From Pseudomonas taetrolens (GTDB lineage: Bacteria; Pseudomonadota; Gammaproteobacteria; Pseudomonadales; Pseudomonadaceae), in the NCBI RefSeq assembly GCF_900475285.1, contig NZ_LS483370.1:2556001-2620000 (forward strand): a stretch of DNA of 64,000 bases, given 5' to 3'. The notes below the pieces were generated by a model, which saw only the letters and a program-made list of their open reading frames with translations, was not told where the DNA came from and searched no databases. The translations under genes were made by a program, and so were the position numbers. Each line of letters begins with the position of its first letter. Within the stretch, counting starts at the first letter, position 1. Shown here piece by piece: positions 44,939 to 54,175 of this stretch.

Positions 44939-46234
44939 ATGCACTCGCTAAAACTCGCCGCCCGTCGGTGGTGGTACATCATGCCCATCGTGTTCATCAC
45001 CTACAGCCTGGCCTATCTGGATCGCGCCAACTATGGCTTTGCGGCGGCGTCCGGGATGGCCGAGGACCTCAACATCACCCCGGGGCTTTCGTCGTTGCTG
45101 GGGGCGCTGTTCTTCCTCGGGTATTTCTTTTTCCAGGTGCCAGGAGCGATTTACGCCCAGCGCAACAGCGTTAAAAAACTGATTTTTGTCAGCCTCATAC
45201 TCTGGGGCAGCCTGGCAACCCTGACTGGCGTGGTTTCCAACGCGTGGTGGCTGGTGGTTATCCGGTTCATGCTCGGAGTGGTTGAAGCCGCCGTCATGCC
45301 GGCCATGCTGGTATACCTGTGCCATTGGTTCACCCGCGCCGAACGCTCGCGCGCCAACACTTTCCTGATCCTCGGCAACCCGGTGACCATGCTCTGGATG
45401 TCGGTGGTCTCGGGCTACCTGGTGCAGCATTACAGCTGGCGCTGGATGTTCATCGTCGAAGGCCTGCCAGCCGTATTGTGGGCATTCATCTGGTGGCGTC
45501 TGGCCGATGATCGTCCAAGTGATGCCAAATGGCTCACTGGTCAGGAGAAACAAGACCTGCAAAGTGCGCTGGATGCCGAGCAGGTCGGGATGAAACCGGT
45601 GAAGAACTACGCTGCCGCCTTCCGTTCGCCAAAAGTCATCCTGCTGGCCCTGCAGTTCTTTTGCTGGAGCATCGGGGTCTACGGGTTTGTGTTGTGGCTG
45701 CCTTCGATTCTCAAGCAAGGCGCGCAGATGGACATGATCGAAGCCGGCTGGCTGTCGGCCCTGCCGTATCTGGCTGCCGTGATCGCGATGCTGGCGGTGT
45801 CCTGGGGCTCGGACAAGCTGCAAAAGCGCAAACGCTTTGTCTGGCCGCCGCTGCTGATCGCATCAGTCGCCTTCTATGGTTCCTACGCACTGGGGGCCGA
45901 ACACTTCTGGTGGTCCTATGCGCTACTGGTGATTGCCGGTGCCTGCATGTATGCACCTTATGGCCCGTTCTTCGCCATCATTCCGGAAATCCTGCCGTCC
46001 AACGTGGCAGGCGGTGCCATGGCGCTGATTAACAGCATGGGCGCGCTGGGTTCCTTCGGCGGTTCGTATCTGGTGGGCTACCTGAACAGCGAAACCGGCT
46101 CGCCGGGCGCGTCTTACTTGTTGATGAGCGGTGCATTGCTGATCTCCGTGCTGTTGACCTTGATGCTCAAGCCCACGACCAAAGACCCGGTGACACCGAC
46201 TTTCAATGCCCAGCAACGTCTGGCCCATTCCTGA
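44939..46234 (+). CDS. kguT: KguT, 2-ketogluconate transporter (MFS, ACS family)
   Basis: A 431-residue inner-membrane carrier with about 12 helices, of the anion:cation symporter branch of the MFS. IVFITYSLAYLDRANYGFAA is the conserved first helix with the YLDRANYG motif. GVVEAAVMPAMLVYLCHWF and the ERSRANTFLILGNP loop match hexuronate/tartrate-type carriers. Its place between kguK and kguD gives the substrate. AGGAGCACCACT precedes the ATG. Confidence 0.92.
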   Translation: MHSLKLAARRWWYIMPIVFITYSLAYLDRANYGFAAASGMAEDLNITPGLSSLLGALFFLGYFFFQVPGAIYAQRNSVKKLIFVSLILWGSLATLTGVVSNAWWLVVIRFMLGVVEAAVMPAMLVYLCHWFTRAERSRANTFLILGNPVTMLWMSVVSGYLVQHYSWRWMFIVEGLPAVLWAFIWWRLADDRPSDAKWLTGQEKQDLQSALDAEQVGMKPVKNYAAAFRSPKVILLALQFFCWSIGVYGFVLWLPSILKQGAQMDMIEAGWLSALPYLAAVIAMLAVSWGSDKLQKRKRFVWPPLLIASVAFYGSYALGAEHFWWSYALLVIAGACMYAPYGPFFAIIPEILPSNVAGGAMALINSMGALGSFGGSYLVGYLNSETGSPGASYLLMSGALLISVLLTLMLKPTTKDPVTPTFNAQQRLAHS

Positions 46235-46248
46235 TTGCAATGTGAGTG

Positions 46249-47229
46249 ATGACCTTGAAAAAGAATGTCGTGCTGTACAAGAAACTGTCCGAGCCATTGA
46301 TGCAACGTCTTGAGGCCAATGCCCGGGTCACGCTGATCGAGCGCCTTGATGCTGAAGGCCTGAACCAGCTGCGGGCTGCCCTGCCCCAAGCCCACGGTTT
46401 GCTGGGCGCAAGCCTGAAGCTGGATGCACAGTTTCTGGACCTGGCCCCGCAGCTCGAAGCCATCGCCAGCGTGTCCGTCGGTGTCGACAACTACGACATC
46501 GACTACCTGACCGAACGAAAGATCCTCCTGAGCAACACTCCGGACGTGCTGACCGAAACCACAGCAGACACCGGTTTTGCGCTGATTCTGGCCAGCGCCC
46601 GGCGTGTAGTGGAACTGGCCAATCGGGTGCGTAACGGGCTCTGGCAAAAAAACGTCGGCCCCGAGCATTTCGGCACCGACGTGCATGGCAAGACCCTGGG
46701 CATTATCGGCATGGGCCGCATTGGCGAAGCCCTTGCACAGCGCGGACACTTTGGCTTCGGCATGCCGGTGATCTATCACAGCAACTCACCAAAACCGGCT
46801 GTTGAAGCGCGTTTCAATGCGCAGTACCGCAGCCTGGAACAACTGCTGCAGCAAGCGGATTTTATCTGCCTGACCTTGCCGCTGACGGCGCAAACGGAAG
46901 GCTTGATCGGCGCCGAACAATTTGCCCTGATGCGCCCCGAGAGCATCTTTATCAATATCTCCCGGGGCAAAGTGGTTGACGAAGCGGCGTTGATTCAGGC
47001 CTTGCAAGACGGTCAGATTCGCGGCGCAGGGCTTGATGTGTTTGAACGTGAGCCTGTGGACCCGGCATCGCCGCTGCTGCAACTGGATAACGTTGTGGCC
47101 ACGCCCCACATTGGCTCGGCCACCTTTGAAACCCGTGAAGCCATGGCGCGCTGTGCCGTGGATAACCTGTTGGCCGCACTGGCGGGTGAACGCCCGGCCA
47201 ACCTGGTTAACCCGCACGCTATCCGTTAA
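46249..47229 (+). CDS. kguD: KguD, 2-keto-6-phosphogluconate reductase
   Basis: Reduces 2-keto-6-phosphogluconate to 6-phosphogluconate, joining the pathway to central metabolism. The 326-residue D-2-hydroxyacid dehydrogenase has the NAD(P) motif LGIIGMGRIGEALAQ at about residues 147-161, catalytic Arg in INISRGKVVDEAAL, Glu in GLDVFEREPVD, and His in ATPHIGSATFETR. ATG 46249 is preferred to the in-frame GTG just before it. Its stop abuts the convergent binding-protein gene stop with no gap. Confidence 0.92.
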   Translation: MTLKKNVVLYKKLSEPLMQRLEANARVTLIERLDAEGLNQLRAALPQAHGLLGASLKLDAQFLDLAPQLEAIASVSVGVDNYDIDYLTERKILLSNTPDVLTETTADTGFALILASARRVVELANRVRNGLWQKNVGPEHFGTDVHGKTLGIIGMGRIGEALAQRGHFGFGMPVIYHSNSPKPAVEARFNAQYRSLEQLLQQADFICLTLPLTAQTEGLIGAEQFALMRPESIFINISRGKVVDEAALIQALQDGQIRGAGLDVFEREPVDPASPLLQLDNVVATPHIGSATFETREAMARCAVDNLLAALAGERPANLVNPHAIR

Positions 47230-48309
47230 TCAGCCACCGGCCTTGATTCGGGTCCACACCCGCGTGCGGACCCGATCGACTTTCAAGGGCATGGCTTGCA
47301 GCGCAAACAGGGTGTCCATCATCGCGGGGGTTGGATACACCTTGGTGTCGGCCTTGATCTGCGGGTTGACCAAGGCATCCGCCTGCTGATTGCCATTGGC
47401 GTAATGCACGTAGTTCGTGATTTCTGCCATTGCCTCGGGGCGCAGCAAGTAGTTCATATAGCTGTAGGCTGCCTTCTCGTCCGGCGCATCCACGGGCATG
47501 GCCACCATGTCGAACCAGATGGGTGAACCTTCCTTGGGTACCGAATACCCGATATTGATGCCATTTTTAGCCTCTTTTGCGCGGCTGTCGGCTTGCAAAA
47601 TATCCCCGGAGAACCCGACAGCCACGCAGATATTGCCGTTGGCCAGGTCACCGGTGTACTTGGATGAGTGGAAGTAGTTGATATACGGCCGGACTTTTAG
47701 CAGCAATGCCTCGGCTTTTTTGTAATCTTCCGGGTCCTTGCTGTGGTGGGGCAACCCGAGATAGTTCAGGGCGACAGGCAACAGTTCCGGGCCATTATCA
47801 AGAATCGCCACCCCGCATTTGGCGAGCTTCTCCATATACTGCGGCTTGAAAATCAGGTCCCACGAATCCAGGGGCGCGTCCTCTCCCAGCACCGCCCTGA
47901 CCTTGTCTATGTTGTAGCCGATACCCGTGCTGCCCCACAGATACGGGAAGCCATGCTGGTTGCCAGGATCATTGACCTCCAGCGCCTTGAGCAGCACCGG
48001 GTTGAGGTTCTTCCAGTTAGGCAACTGGCTCTTGTCCAGTTTCTTCAACGCGCCCCCCTGGATCTGTCGCGCCATGAAGTGGTTGGACGGAAACACCACG
48101 TCGTAGCCCGAGTTGCCGGTCATCAACTTGCCGTCCAGGGTTTCATTGCTGTCATAGACGTCATAACTGGAAGCCACGCCGGTGTCGCGCTGAAAGTTTT
48201 TCAGCGTATCCGGCGCGATATAGCTCGACCAATTGTAGATTTTCACTGTCTCGCCAGCCTGACACAGCGTACCGGCAAGCATGAGGGGCAACAGGGCCAT
48301 GCGGATCAT
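47230..48309 (-). CDS. Polyamine-type ABC transporter binding protein (PotF/SpuD-like)
   Basis: A 359-residue periplasmic protein with a signal peptide ending near LCQA-GE. VKIYNWSSYIAPDTLKNFQR is the classic PotF/SpuD start; YDVYDSNETLDGKLMTGNSG and YDVVFPSNHFMARQIQGGAL are the next family motifs. Its partners (permease, ATPase) are not adjacent, so it either uses another system's membrane parts or is an orphan sensor protein. It is the last gene of an apparent operon with a cupin, an amine-type FAD oxidase and an AraC regulator. The substrate is probably a polyamine or amine, but not proven. Confidence 0.88.
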   Translation of the reverse strand: MIRMALLPLMLAGTLCQAGETVKIYNWSSYIAPDTLKNFQRDTGVASSYDVYDSNETLDGKLMTGNSGYDVVFPSNHFMARQIQGGALKKLDKSQLPNWKNLNPVLLKALEVNDPGNQHGFPYLWGSTGIGYNIDKVRAVLGEDAPLDSWDLIFKPQYMEKLAKCGVAILDNGPELLPVALNYLGLPHHSKDPEDYKKAEALLLKVRPYINYFHSSKYTGDLANGNICVAVGFSGDILQADSRAKEAKNGINIGYSVPKEGSPIWFDMVAMPVDAPDEKAAYSYMNYLLRPEAMAEITNYVHYANGNQQADALVNPQIKADTKVYPTPAMMDTLFALQAMPLKVDRVRTRVWTRIKAGG

Positions 48310-48363
48310 GATTCGATTCCTTGCAGTTTTTAAGCAGCTGTTTTTATTGGCAGGTTTCGGTGA

Positions 48364-48705
48364 TCAAAGGATCAATACATAGGTCTTGCGCACGGTTTCC
48401 TGGATATCCCAGATCCCGGTGCTGTTGGCAGGCAACATCAGTGCATCGCCCGCTTCTATCGTCAGGGTTTCACCGTCATCGGGGGTGAAGGTGCAGCGCC
48501 CCTGAATAAAGTGACAAAACTCCTGCTGCACGATCTGGCGGCGCCAGCGCCCGGGCGTGCACGCCCAGATGCCTGTTTCGACGCCGTCATGACACTCGAC
48601 ACAGGTCACCGAAGTCACGGCCACCGGGGTGCCCAGCGGCACCGCCACGGGTGAGGACGCGTCCAGCGTCATGTGGGCGGTATTTTTAAAGTGAGTAATG
48701 CTCAT
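48364..48705 (-). CDS. Cupin-fold protein (DUF861/cupin_3 type)
   Basis: A 113-residue single-domain cupin. GIWACTPGRWRRQIVQQEFC and HFIQGRCTFTPDDGETLTIE are the two cupin motifs, then AGDALMLPANSTGIWDIQET and KTYVLIL. The last two are typical of the DUF861/cupin_3 group that accompanies amine and polyamine catabolic genes in Pseudomonas. The second motif has a glutamate and histidine usable for metal binding. It lies between the FAD oxidase gene (33 bp) and the binding-protein gene (54 bp). Confidence 0.85.
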   Translation of the reverse strand: MSITHFKNTAHMTLDASSPVAVPLGTPVAVTSVTCVECHDGVETGIWACTPGRWRRQIVQQEFCHFIQGRCTFTPDDGETLTIEAGDALMLPANSTGIWDIQETVRKTYVLIL

Positions 48706-48738
48706 GGGTGTTTCCTGATCAGATAAAGGCCAAGGGGG

Positions 48739-50157
48739 TTACTGCATGAAACCTTCCATAAACCCGGCCAAACGGCTGGCCAGTTGCCGACGCCAGGGCG
48801 AGCTGTTCGGGTTGGCCAAGGTTTGGTCTTCGTACACAAAACTACGAATAATCGCGTTGTAACCCAACCAGCGGCAGGGTTCCGGTTCCCATGCCTTGAG
48901 TGCTCCGAGGCCGCCACCGGTCAACACCCAGGGCTGCCGGACCTCAAGGGTGTCGCGTTGCAGGATCAAGTCCGCCAGGGTTCGCCCGCCCAGATGGCTC
49001 GCGCCCACGCCCTCACCGCCATAGCCACCGGCCAGCGCAATACCGTGCTGCCGGTCGCACAGCATGTGCGGCTGAAAACGCCGGGACATGCCCAGGTTGC
49101 CGCCCCAGGCGTGACTGATGCGTACGTCTTTGAGCTGCGGAAACAGTTCGCCAAACAGGTAGCGGCGCAGGTCGATTTCACTTTGAGTCAGGTCGAAGTT
49201 GTGCCGCAAGCGTCCGGCAAACTGATAGCCACCCCGGGCGCCAAACACCAGCCTGTTATCGACCGTACGCTGGCCATAGGTGACTTGTCGGCTGCTCTCG
49301 CTGAAGGCTTGCCCCTGCGACAGGCCAATATCGCTCCACTGGCTCTCGGACAACGGTTCAGTGGCCACCAGCAGGCTTTGCACCGGCAGTTGATAACGCC
49401 CCAAGGGCGGCAGCGTGTTGGCATACCCTTCTACCGCGGGCACCACCCAGCGGCAGCGGACGTCGGCCCTGGCCGTACGGGCATGACCGGAGCGCCACTC
49501 GAGAACCGGGCTTTGTTCAAAGATGGTGACCCCAAGCCGCTCAACGGCACGTGCCAGGCCGCGCACCAGTCTGGCCGGATGAAGGGTGGCCACATGCGGG
49601 GTAAAAATGCCGCCATAGGGCCGTGCGACACGAATCTGCTGCGCCAGTTGCGCCGGGTTCAACCAGTGATAATCCGTTTCGCTCAATCCCTGGGCGTAGA
49701 GCGAAGCCAGATAACTGCGCAAGCTGGCCTCTTGCTCGGGATAGCGCGCGGCGCAATAGAGCGCGCCCCCCTTGCGCAAATCGCAGTCGATGCCTTCCCG
49801 TTCAGTAACGCGCTGCACTTCATCGATAATGCCATGCAGCAAGCCGAATGATTCACGCCGCTGCTGAGGAGAAAGCCCTGCCAATAGCCGGTCCTCACCC
49901 AGCAAGTTCCCCATCAACCAGCCGCCGTTACGCCCCGAAGCACCAAACCCGGCTGTTTGTGCCTCGACGATGGCAACGCTCAGCTCAGGGGCGTGCTGCT
50001 TGAGGTAATACGCGGTCCAGAGTCCGGTATAACCGGCGCCGATGATCAGTACATCGACATCCAGGTCATGGGCCAGCGAAGGCCGTGGTGCCAGATCGTC
50101 CCCAAGCTGGTCCATCCACAGGCTGATAGTGCGCCATGCAGGCATTGCCGACTCCAA
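48739..50157 (-). CDS. FAD-dependent amine oxidoreductase (DAO family, PuuB-like)
   Basis: A 472-residue cytoplasmic flavoenzyme of the D-amino-acid-oxidase superfamily. The FAD-binding motif VLIIGAGYTGLWTAYYL is near residues 36-52, followed by VEAQTAGFGASGRNGGWLMG, the family's second signature, and GYGGEGVGASHLGGRTLADL near the C-terminus. Relatives oxidise gamma-glutamylputrescine or similar amines. The operon (AraC regulator, this gene, cupin, PotF-like protein) fits polyamine or amine use. A gamma-glutamyl-putrescine synthetase is not visible, so the exact substrate is open. Confidence 0.87.
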   Translation of the reverse strand: MESAMPAWRTISLWMDQLGDDLAPRPSLAHDLDVDVLIIGAGYTGLWTAYYLKQHAPELSVAIVEAQTAGFGASGRNGGWLMGNLLGEDRLLAGLSPQQRRESFGLLHGIIDEVQRVTEREGIDCDLRKGGALYCAARYPEQEASLRSYLASLYAQGLSETDYHWLNPAQLAQQIRVARPYGGIFTPHVATLHPARLVRGLARAVERLGVTIFEQSPVLEWRSGHARTARADVRCRWVVPAVEGYANTLPPLGRYQLPVQSLLVATEPLSESQWSDIGLSQGQAFSESSRQVTYGQRTVDNRLVFGARGGYQFAGRLRHNFDLTQSEIDLRRYLFGELFPQLKDVRISHAWGGNLGMSRRFQPHMLCDRQHGIALAGGYGGEGVGASHLGGRTLADLILQRDTLEVRQPWVLTGGGLGALKAWEPEPCRWLGYNAIIRSFVYEDQTLANPNSSPWRRQLASRLAGFMEGFMQ

Positions 50158-50194
50158 ACCTTGATCAAGAATGGGTCGATCCTATCTCCGGGCC

Positions 50195-51013
50195 TCAGGG
50201 CGAGTCTTGCGCGCGTACCCGCAGAGAAATTTGCCTGGCGTAGGCCTTGGGCGACTGCCCGGTGTGCTGACGGAAACAGCTGTAAAACGCCGACAGGGAA
50301 TTGAACCCCGCCGCGAAGGCCACGTCATCGACTTTGACCGGAGACCGGGCCGCGTCCATCGCCGCCAGCACATGGCGCAATCGTGCCTGGTTCACATACC
50401 GGTAAAAGCTTTGTCCGAGCACCTGGTTCAGCAAATACGACATCTGGTTACGCGTGTAACCGCAGGCCTTGGCCACTTGCTGCAGGTCCAGATCGGGATC
50501 GAGAAAGGGTTGTTGCTGTTCAAAATAAGTTTGCAGGTCCTGAGCCATAAAACTCAATTGCCGTGCCGACAGCCCCAATCGACTTGCCGCAGGCCGTAGC
50601 GACGGCGGGCGTACGGTATTTTGCGCCTCCTCGTGGACCAGAGAGGCATATTCATTCACGCACCAGATCAACCCGTCGCGCACCGTGATCGCTTCGCTGG
50701 CGCGGAACGACACCAGACCCTGGCTGCCTCGCAGGGTCATGCGGTACTGAATGAATGCGGTGTCGCCATCCAGACGAATGCGGTCGCTATGCTCCAGCGC
50801 CTCGTCGGGTTCTCTGGGCATGGACAATTGCACGTACTCGCGCAGCTCATCGAGTACCATCATGCGGTTCTGGAAAAAGTCGTGATAGCGCACGTCCGGG
50901 TGGTACAGCGCCATCACCCCTTCCAAGTCCCGGTGTTTCCAGCACAGGTGATAACGCAACACGGTTTCGCCAGTGGCGCGGGTCTGCTCAGGGCAGTCGT
51001 CTGGGGCTGACAT
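50195..51013 (-). CDS. AraC-family regulator with an N-terminal NTF2/SnoaL-like domain
   Basis: A 272-residue protein with an unusual pairing. Residues ~12-125 look like an NTF2/SnoaL fold (VLRYHLCWKHRDLEGVMALY, HPDVRYHDFFQN, SFRASEAITVRDGLIWCVNE), usual for ligand-binding or cyclase-like proteins. Residues ~160-265 form an AraC-type pair of helix-turn-helix motifs (LQQVAKACGYTRNQMSYLLN, VDDVAFAAGFNSLSAFYSCF, RQHTGQSPKAY). The NTF2 part probably senses the inducer. It lies 37 bp upstream of the FAD oxidase gene on the same strand and most likely controls that operon. Confidence 0.85.
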   Translation of the reverse strand: MSAPDDCPEQTRATGETVLRYHLCWKHRDLEGVMALYHPDVRYHDFFQNRMMVLDELREYVQLSMPREPDEALEHSDRIRLDGDTAFIQYRMTLRGSQGLVSFRASEAITVRDGLIWCVNEYASLVHEEAQNTVRPPSLRPAASRLGLSARQLSFMAQDLQTYFEQQQPFLDPDLDLQQVAKACGYTRNQMSYLLNQVLGQSFYRYVNQARLRHVLAAMDAARSPVKVDDVAFAAGFNSLSAFYSCFRQHTGQSPKAYARQISLRVRAQDSP

Positions 51014-51267
51014 AAGATGCTCGAAAACAAAACATGAGAGTGCCGCGTCAGGGGCCCGGCTTCAACACTCATCGGATGCCCGACAACTGCAGAAAAACCG
51101 CTTCAGCCCATGACGTGCATCAAAACCTGTTGAAACAAGTGGGCTTCGGTTAAAAAAAGGCTTATCGCCACTACTTCGGGATGATAGCTTTGAACACGAA
51201 ACAATCGTAAACATGGCGCGGCCGGGTTACCCGTGCCGTACTTGCCCAGAGCAAAAGGAATCGCTCT

Positions 51268-51546
51268 ATGAACACATCAAACAGTGTCAACAAAGTTTCT
51301 TTTCCCAACGCCTGCCAACTGATGCGCTGGCATTTCCACCCCATGGGCTTCGAAGCCAGCATGGACGCCCCGCGCAGCATGATTGCCCGGCTGTTTGACC
51401 GTGCCAGCGGCGAAACCCTGATCGCCATTGCCGGTATCCCTTGTGCAACCGTCATGAATACCGGCGAAGTGGCCCGGATCATCCAGGCGGTGGAGGACGA
51501 GCTCGAAAGTTTCGTGCCACCCCGGGCATGGCAGGCGCTGGCTTGA
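51268..51546 (+). CDS. DUF1652 family protein
   Basis: A 92-residue protein. SFPNACQLMRWHFHPMGFEA, SMIARLFDRASGETLIAIAG and IPCATVMNTGEVARIIQAVE give the strand-helix pattern of DUF1652, a small family largely confined to Pseudomonas. AAAAGGAATCGCTCT stands before the ATG. It is flanked by a divergent AraC gene and a hairpin-type repeat. Function unknown. Confidence 0.8.
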   Translation: MNTSNSVNKVSFPNACQLMRWHFHPMGFEASMDAPRSMIARLFDRASGETLIAIAGIPCATVMNTGEVARIIQAVEDELESFVPPRAWQALA

Positions 51547-51550
51547 TAGC

Positions 51551-51600
51551 GCTGCCGAGCAACAGGTGTCTCGCTGCGCAGCTTTCGTGCCTCGGCAGCG
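51551..51600. repeat. REP-like hairpin downstream of the DUF1652 gene
   Basis: GCTGCCGAG and CTCGGCAGC are 9-bp perfect arms flanking a ~32-nt centre that itself contains CTGCGCAGC. The sequence type (GCTGCCGAG, GCAGC) resembles interspersed Pseudomonas palindromes. It may also act as a terminator for both flanking genes. Confidence 0.5.
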
Positions 51601-51688
51601 GCTACAGGCAGTAGTCGTTGCGAGCACAGCGGGCTACGCCCGACTGGGCAGCCGGGACGCGGCCTCGTGCGACTCGTCCACCGCTACG

Positions 51689-54175
51689 TTAAGGGTTCGC
51701 CAAAAGAGGTGTATCCACCCCTCGTAAATCCTCGAAAAATGCCTTGCCGGCGGGAATACGATCAGAGGCCTTGGGGATGTTGGGGCCTTGGGCATCCTGC
51801 TTCTCCAGGTACCAGTAACAATGTTTGACTGCCCGTGTGATGCCGACATAAGCGAGGCGCAATACTTCGTCTTTTTGCGCGTTATCGTACGGATCAGGAT
51901 CGCCATCTTTGCCCAGACCTGCCATCCGGTACACCTGGTTCTTGTACGGCGAAGATGTCAGGTGCTGGCAGTCGCCCAGCAGGAAAACTGCATCCGCCTG
52001 CAAGCCCTTGGCGCTGTGATACGTCAGTTGCTTGAGCCGGCGGTCTTCAGGCGTCAATCTAGAATCAACATTAACTACAGATTGAATTTCCTTTTCAATC
52101 AATGTTTTATCGCTGCTTTTTCGATACAACATTAAGATCCGATCACCGGCATGGTAATGCTCGATCAAGCGTGTGGCGAGATCCTGCTCGTCACGCGGCA
52201 AGACCGTCACCGGCACCAGTTCCTTGGGTTCGCCGCTGGCTTTGGCCCGTTTTCCGGCAATCGAGGGCGCAGCGCGCACGATATGTTCGGCTGCATCAAT
52301 GATGTGCTGGTGGCTGCGGAAGTTGTCGCTGAGCATGACCCGGGTCGTGGCGGGCGACGGGAACTCTTTGTTGAACGCCATGAAATATTTCGGCGAGCTG
52401 CCACGCCAGCCGTAGATTGACTGCCAGTCATCCCCCACGCACAGCAATGACGAACGCTGGGCTCCCCGCCCGACATGCATCGCAGGGCCCCGGCTGCGAA
52501 TCTCCCGCAGACTGGCCCGCAACCACGACACGATTTGTGGCGAAACGTCCTGGAATTCATCGATCATCAAGTGCGACAACGGCCGCAACTGCTCGTGACT
52601 CAAGAGCTTGAAGTTTTGTGGCGTGTTCTCGCCAAACAACGAGAACATGCGGTTGTAGGTCATGACCGGCGGGGTTTGGGCCAACAGGTGATCTTCCAGA
52701 GCGCGCCAGTAAAGACTCAGGGCCTCGAAAAAGAAACGGTCCGGATCGTCCTTGGCAAAGCGCATGTCACCGACTGCTGCCGCCACATCAAGCCCCAGGT
52801 TCTCGATAAAGCTCGCCGCGGATACAAACGAGTCGAGCAAGGGGGCCGAGCTCAGTTCCCCCTTGAGCTTGTAGTCGAACCCCGGCCCGGCGCTCGCATC
52901 CCCCGCCAGCGAGGCAATGACGCGCTTAGCAGCGTCATAGTTTTCCAACCAGATCAAAGGCTTGTTACAGAAAGCTCGAAACAGTGTGCGCTTGACCGCC
53001 CACTCTGCCCGCACACTCAGCTTGGCGCCTGGGCGGCAGATCTGCGGGTTTTCCTGCGGGTCGAAGCCCAGCACGACCCAGGCATCCAGTTGCGGGATAT
53101 AGCCGTGACAGTGGAAGTGCGAACCGTTGATTTCCAGGGTTTCGCGGTTGGGTTCGATGCCCTTGATGGGCCAGGCGCCTGCAGCAAACCACAGGTCTTC
53201 AAGGGTGTCGCACAACTCTTCGTCGCGCTTGGCGGCCAGCTCAGTCACTGCCATGCGCTTTTGCACGTCCGGGTGATCGCGCTCCAGTTCCTTGAGCTGC
53301 AGGGCATGCCGGCACAACGGTGCAAGCGCCTGGCGAAAACGCTCATCCCGGGTATACAGCCCGTGATAGCACGCATTGAGCTGCTGACGCTGCGCATCAT
53401 TGATACGCAAGTCAAAGGGGTTGCTGTCGGTGTCGTCATCGTTGAACAGGCTGCGGCTATTGAGCGTCTCGAAGGCCTGCAACTGCCCGTAACCAGGCAG
53501 GCTGCGCACCAGGGGCAAAATACGCGAGTGGAAGGTACGGACCACCTCCCGCGCCTCTTTAAGGCTCAGGTTCCTGCCCCACAGGGCAAAAACCTCTTGC
53601 AACTTGCTGATGAAATCCTTGCGCGACTCACGGGTGAAGGTCACGACCGTCATCGACCCGAGCTCAAACCCCAGGTAATGCGTCAGCAATAGAATCCGCA
53701 GCACCAGTGACGTCGATTTGCCCGCCCCGGCCCCGGCCACGACGGAGGTTGACGGTGTATCACTGAAGATCATCTTCCATTGGGCTGCACTGGGCTGGGC
53801 ATGGGCAGGCAGCAGCGCGGCCACATCGGCCTTGATCTGCTTTTTCAGTTCGGGGGTCAGCGGCAAGCGCCAGTCGTCGAAGAGGTTGTCGTCGATGCCG
53901 GGGGCTCGCAGCTCCTGTGCACGGGTGTCACTGATAAACAGCACCTGGCGGCCCTCTTCCAGCCCCTCGGCATGTCCCTCCTGGAAGCCGTAATCAATCC
54001 CTGCGCTGTGGCCGCTGCGAAACCCGTCCGCCTGACCTTGCAACCAGGACGCCGCATGTTGCGCGCGCAAACGGTTAAGGCCGCTGCCAAACAATCGTGC
54101 GGCCAGGCGCTTGAGCAATGGCAGTTGAGTGACAGGGGCAAGTTCGACAGGCAGTTCGGGGGTGTGTTGCGGCAC
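51689..54175 (-). CDS. UvrD/Rep-type superfamily 1 DNA helicase
   Basis: An 828-residue SF1A helicase. Walker A is GAGAGKST at residues 148-155, the Walker B/motif II is LMIDEFQDVSPQI near residue 545, motif III-like VGDDWQSIYGWRGSSP follows, then DNFRSHQ, and the C-terminal domain has LTYHSAKGLQADAVFLLGDC (motif V region) and VGITRAVKHCYW (motif VI). The first ~145 residues precede the helicase core and include GHSAGIDYGFQEGHAEGLEE, a Gly/Glu-rich, possibly coiled segment. Overall it resembles HelD-like/UvrD-like helicases of unassigned role. It stands alone. A repair or anti-phage role cannot be decided. Confidence 0.88.
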   Translation of the reverse strand: MPQHTPELPVELAPVTQLPLLKRLAARLFGSGLNRLRAQHAASWLQGQADGFRSGHSAGIDYGFQEGHAEGLEEGRQVLFISDTRAQELRAPGIDDNLFDDWRLPLTPELKKQIKADVAALLPAHAQPSAAQWKMIFSDTPSTSVVAGAGAGKSTSLVLRILLLTHYLGFELGSMTVVTFTRESRKDFISKLQEVFALWGRNLSLKEAREVVRTFHSRILPLVRSLPGYGQLQAFETLNSRSLFNDDDTDSNPFDLRINDAQRQQLNACYHGLYTRDERFRQALAPLCRHALQLKELERDHPDVQKRMAVTELAAKRDEELCDTLEDLWFAAGAWPIKGIEPNRETLEINGSHFHCHGYIPQLDAWVVLGFDPQENPQICRPGAKLSVRAEWAVKRTLFRAFCNKPLIWLENYDAAKRVIASLAGDASAGPGFDYKLKGELSSAPLLDSFVSAASFIENLGLDVAAAVGDMRFAKDDPDRFFFEALSLYWRALEDHLLAQTPPVMTYNRMFSLFGENTPQNFKLLSHEQLRPLSHLMIDEFQDVSPQIVSWLRASLREIRSRGPAMHVGRGAQRSSLLCVGDDWQSIYGWRGSSPKYFMAFNKEFPSPATTRVMLSDNFRSHQHIIDAAEHIVRAAPSIAGKRAKASGEPKELVPVTVLPRDEQDLATRLIEHYHAGDRILMLYRKSSDKTLIEKEIQSVVNVDSRLTPEDRRLKQLTYHSAKGLQADAVFLLGDCQHLTSSPYKNQVYRMAGLGKDGDPDPYDNAQKDEVLRLAYVGITRAVKHCYWYLEKQDAQGPNIPKASDRIPAGKAFFEDLRGVDTPLLANP

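Noticed and set aside
33325..47229. A toxin-complex (Tc) or type VI island around the toxin-like gene
   Set aside because: No TcB/TcC, VgrG, PAAR, Hcp or immunity-type gene was found; neighbours are a chemoreceptor and the kgu cluster.
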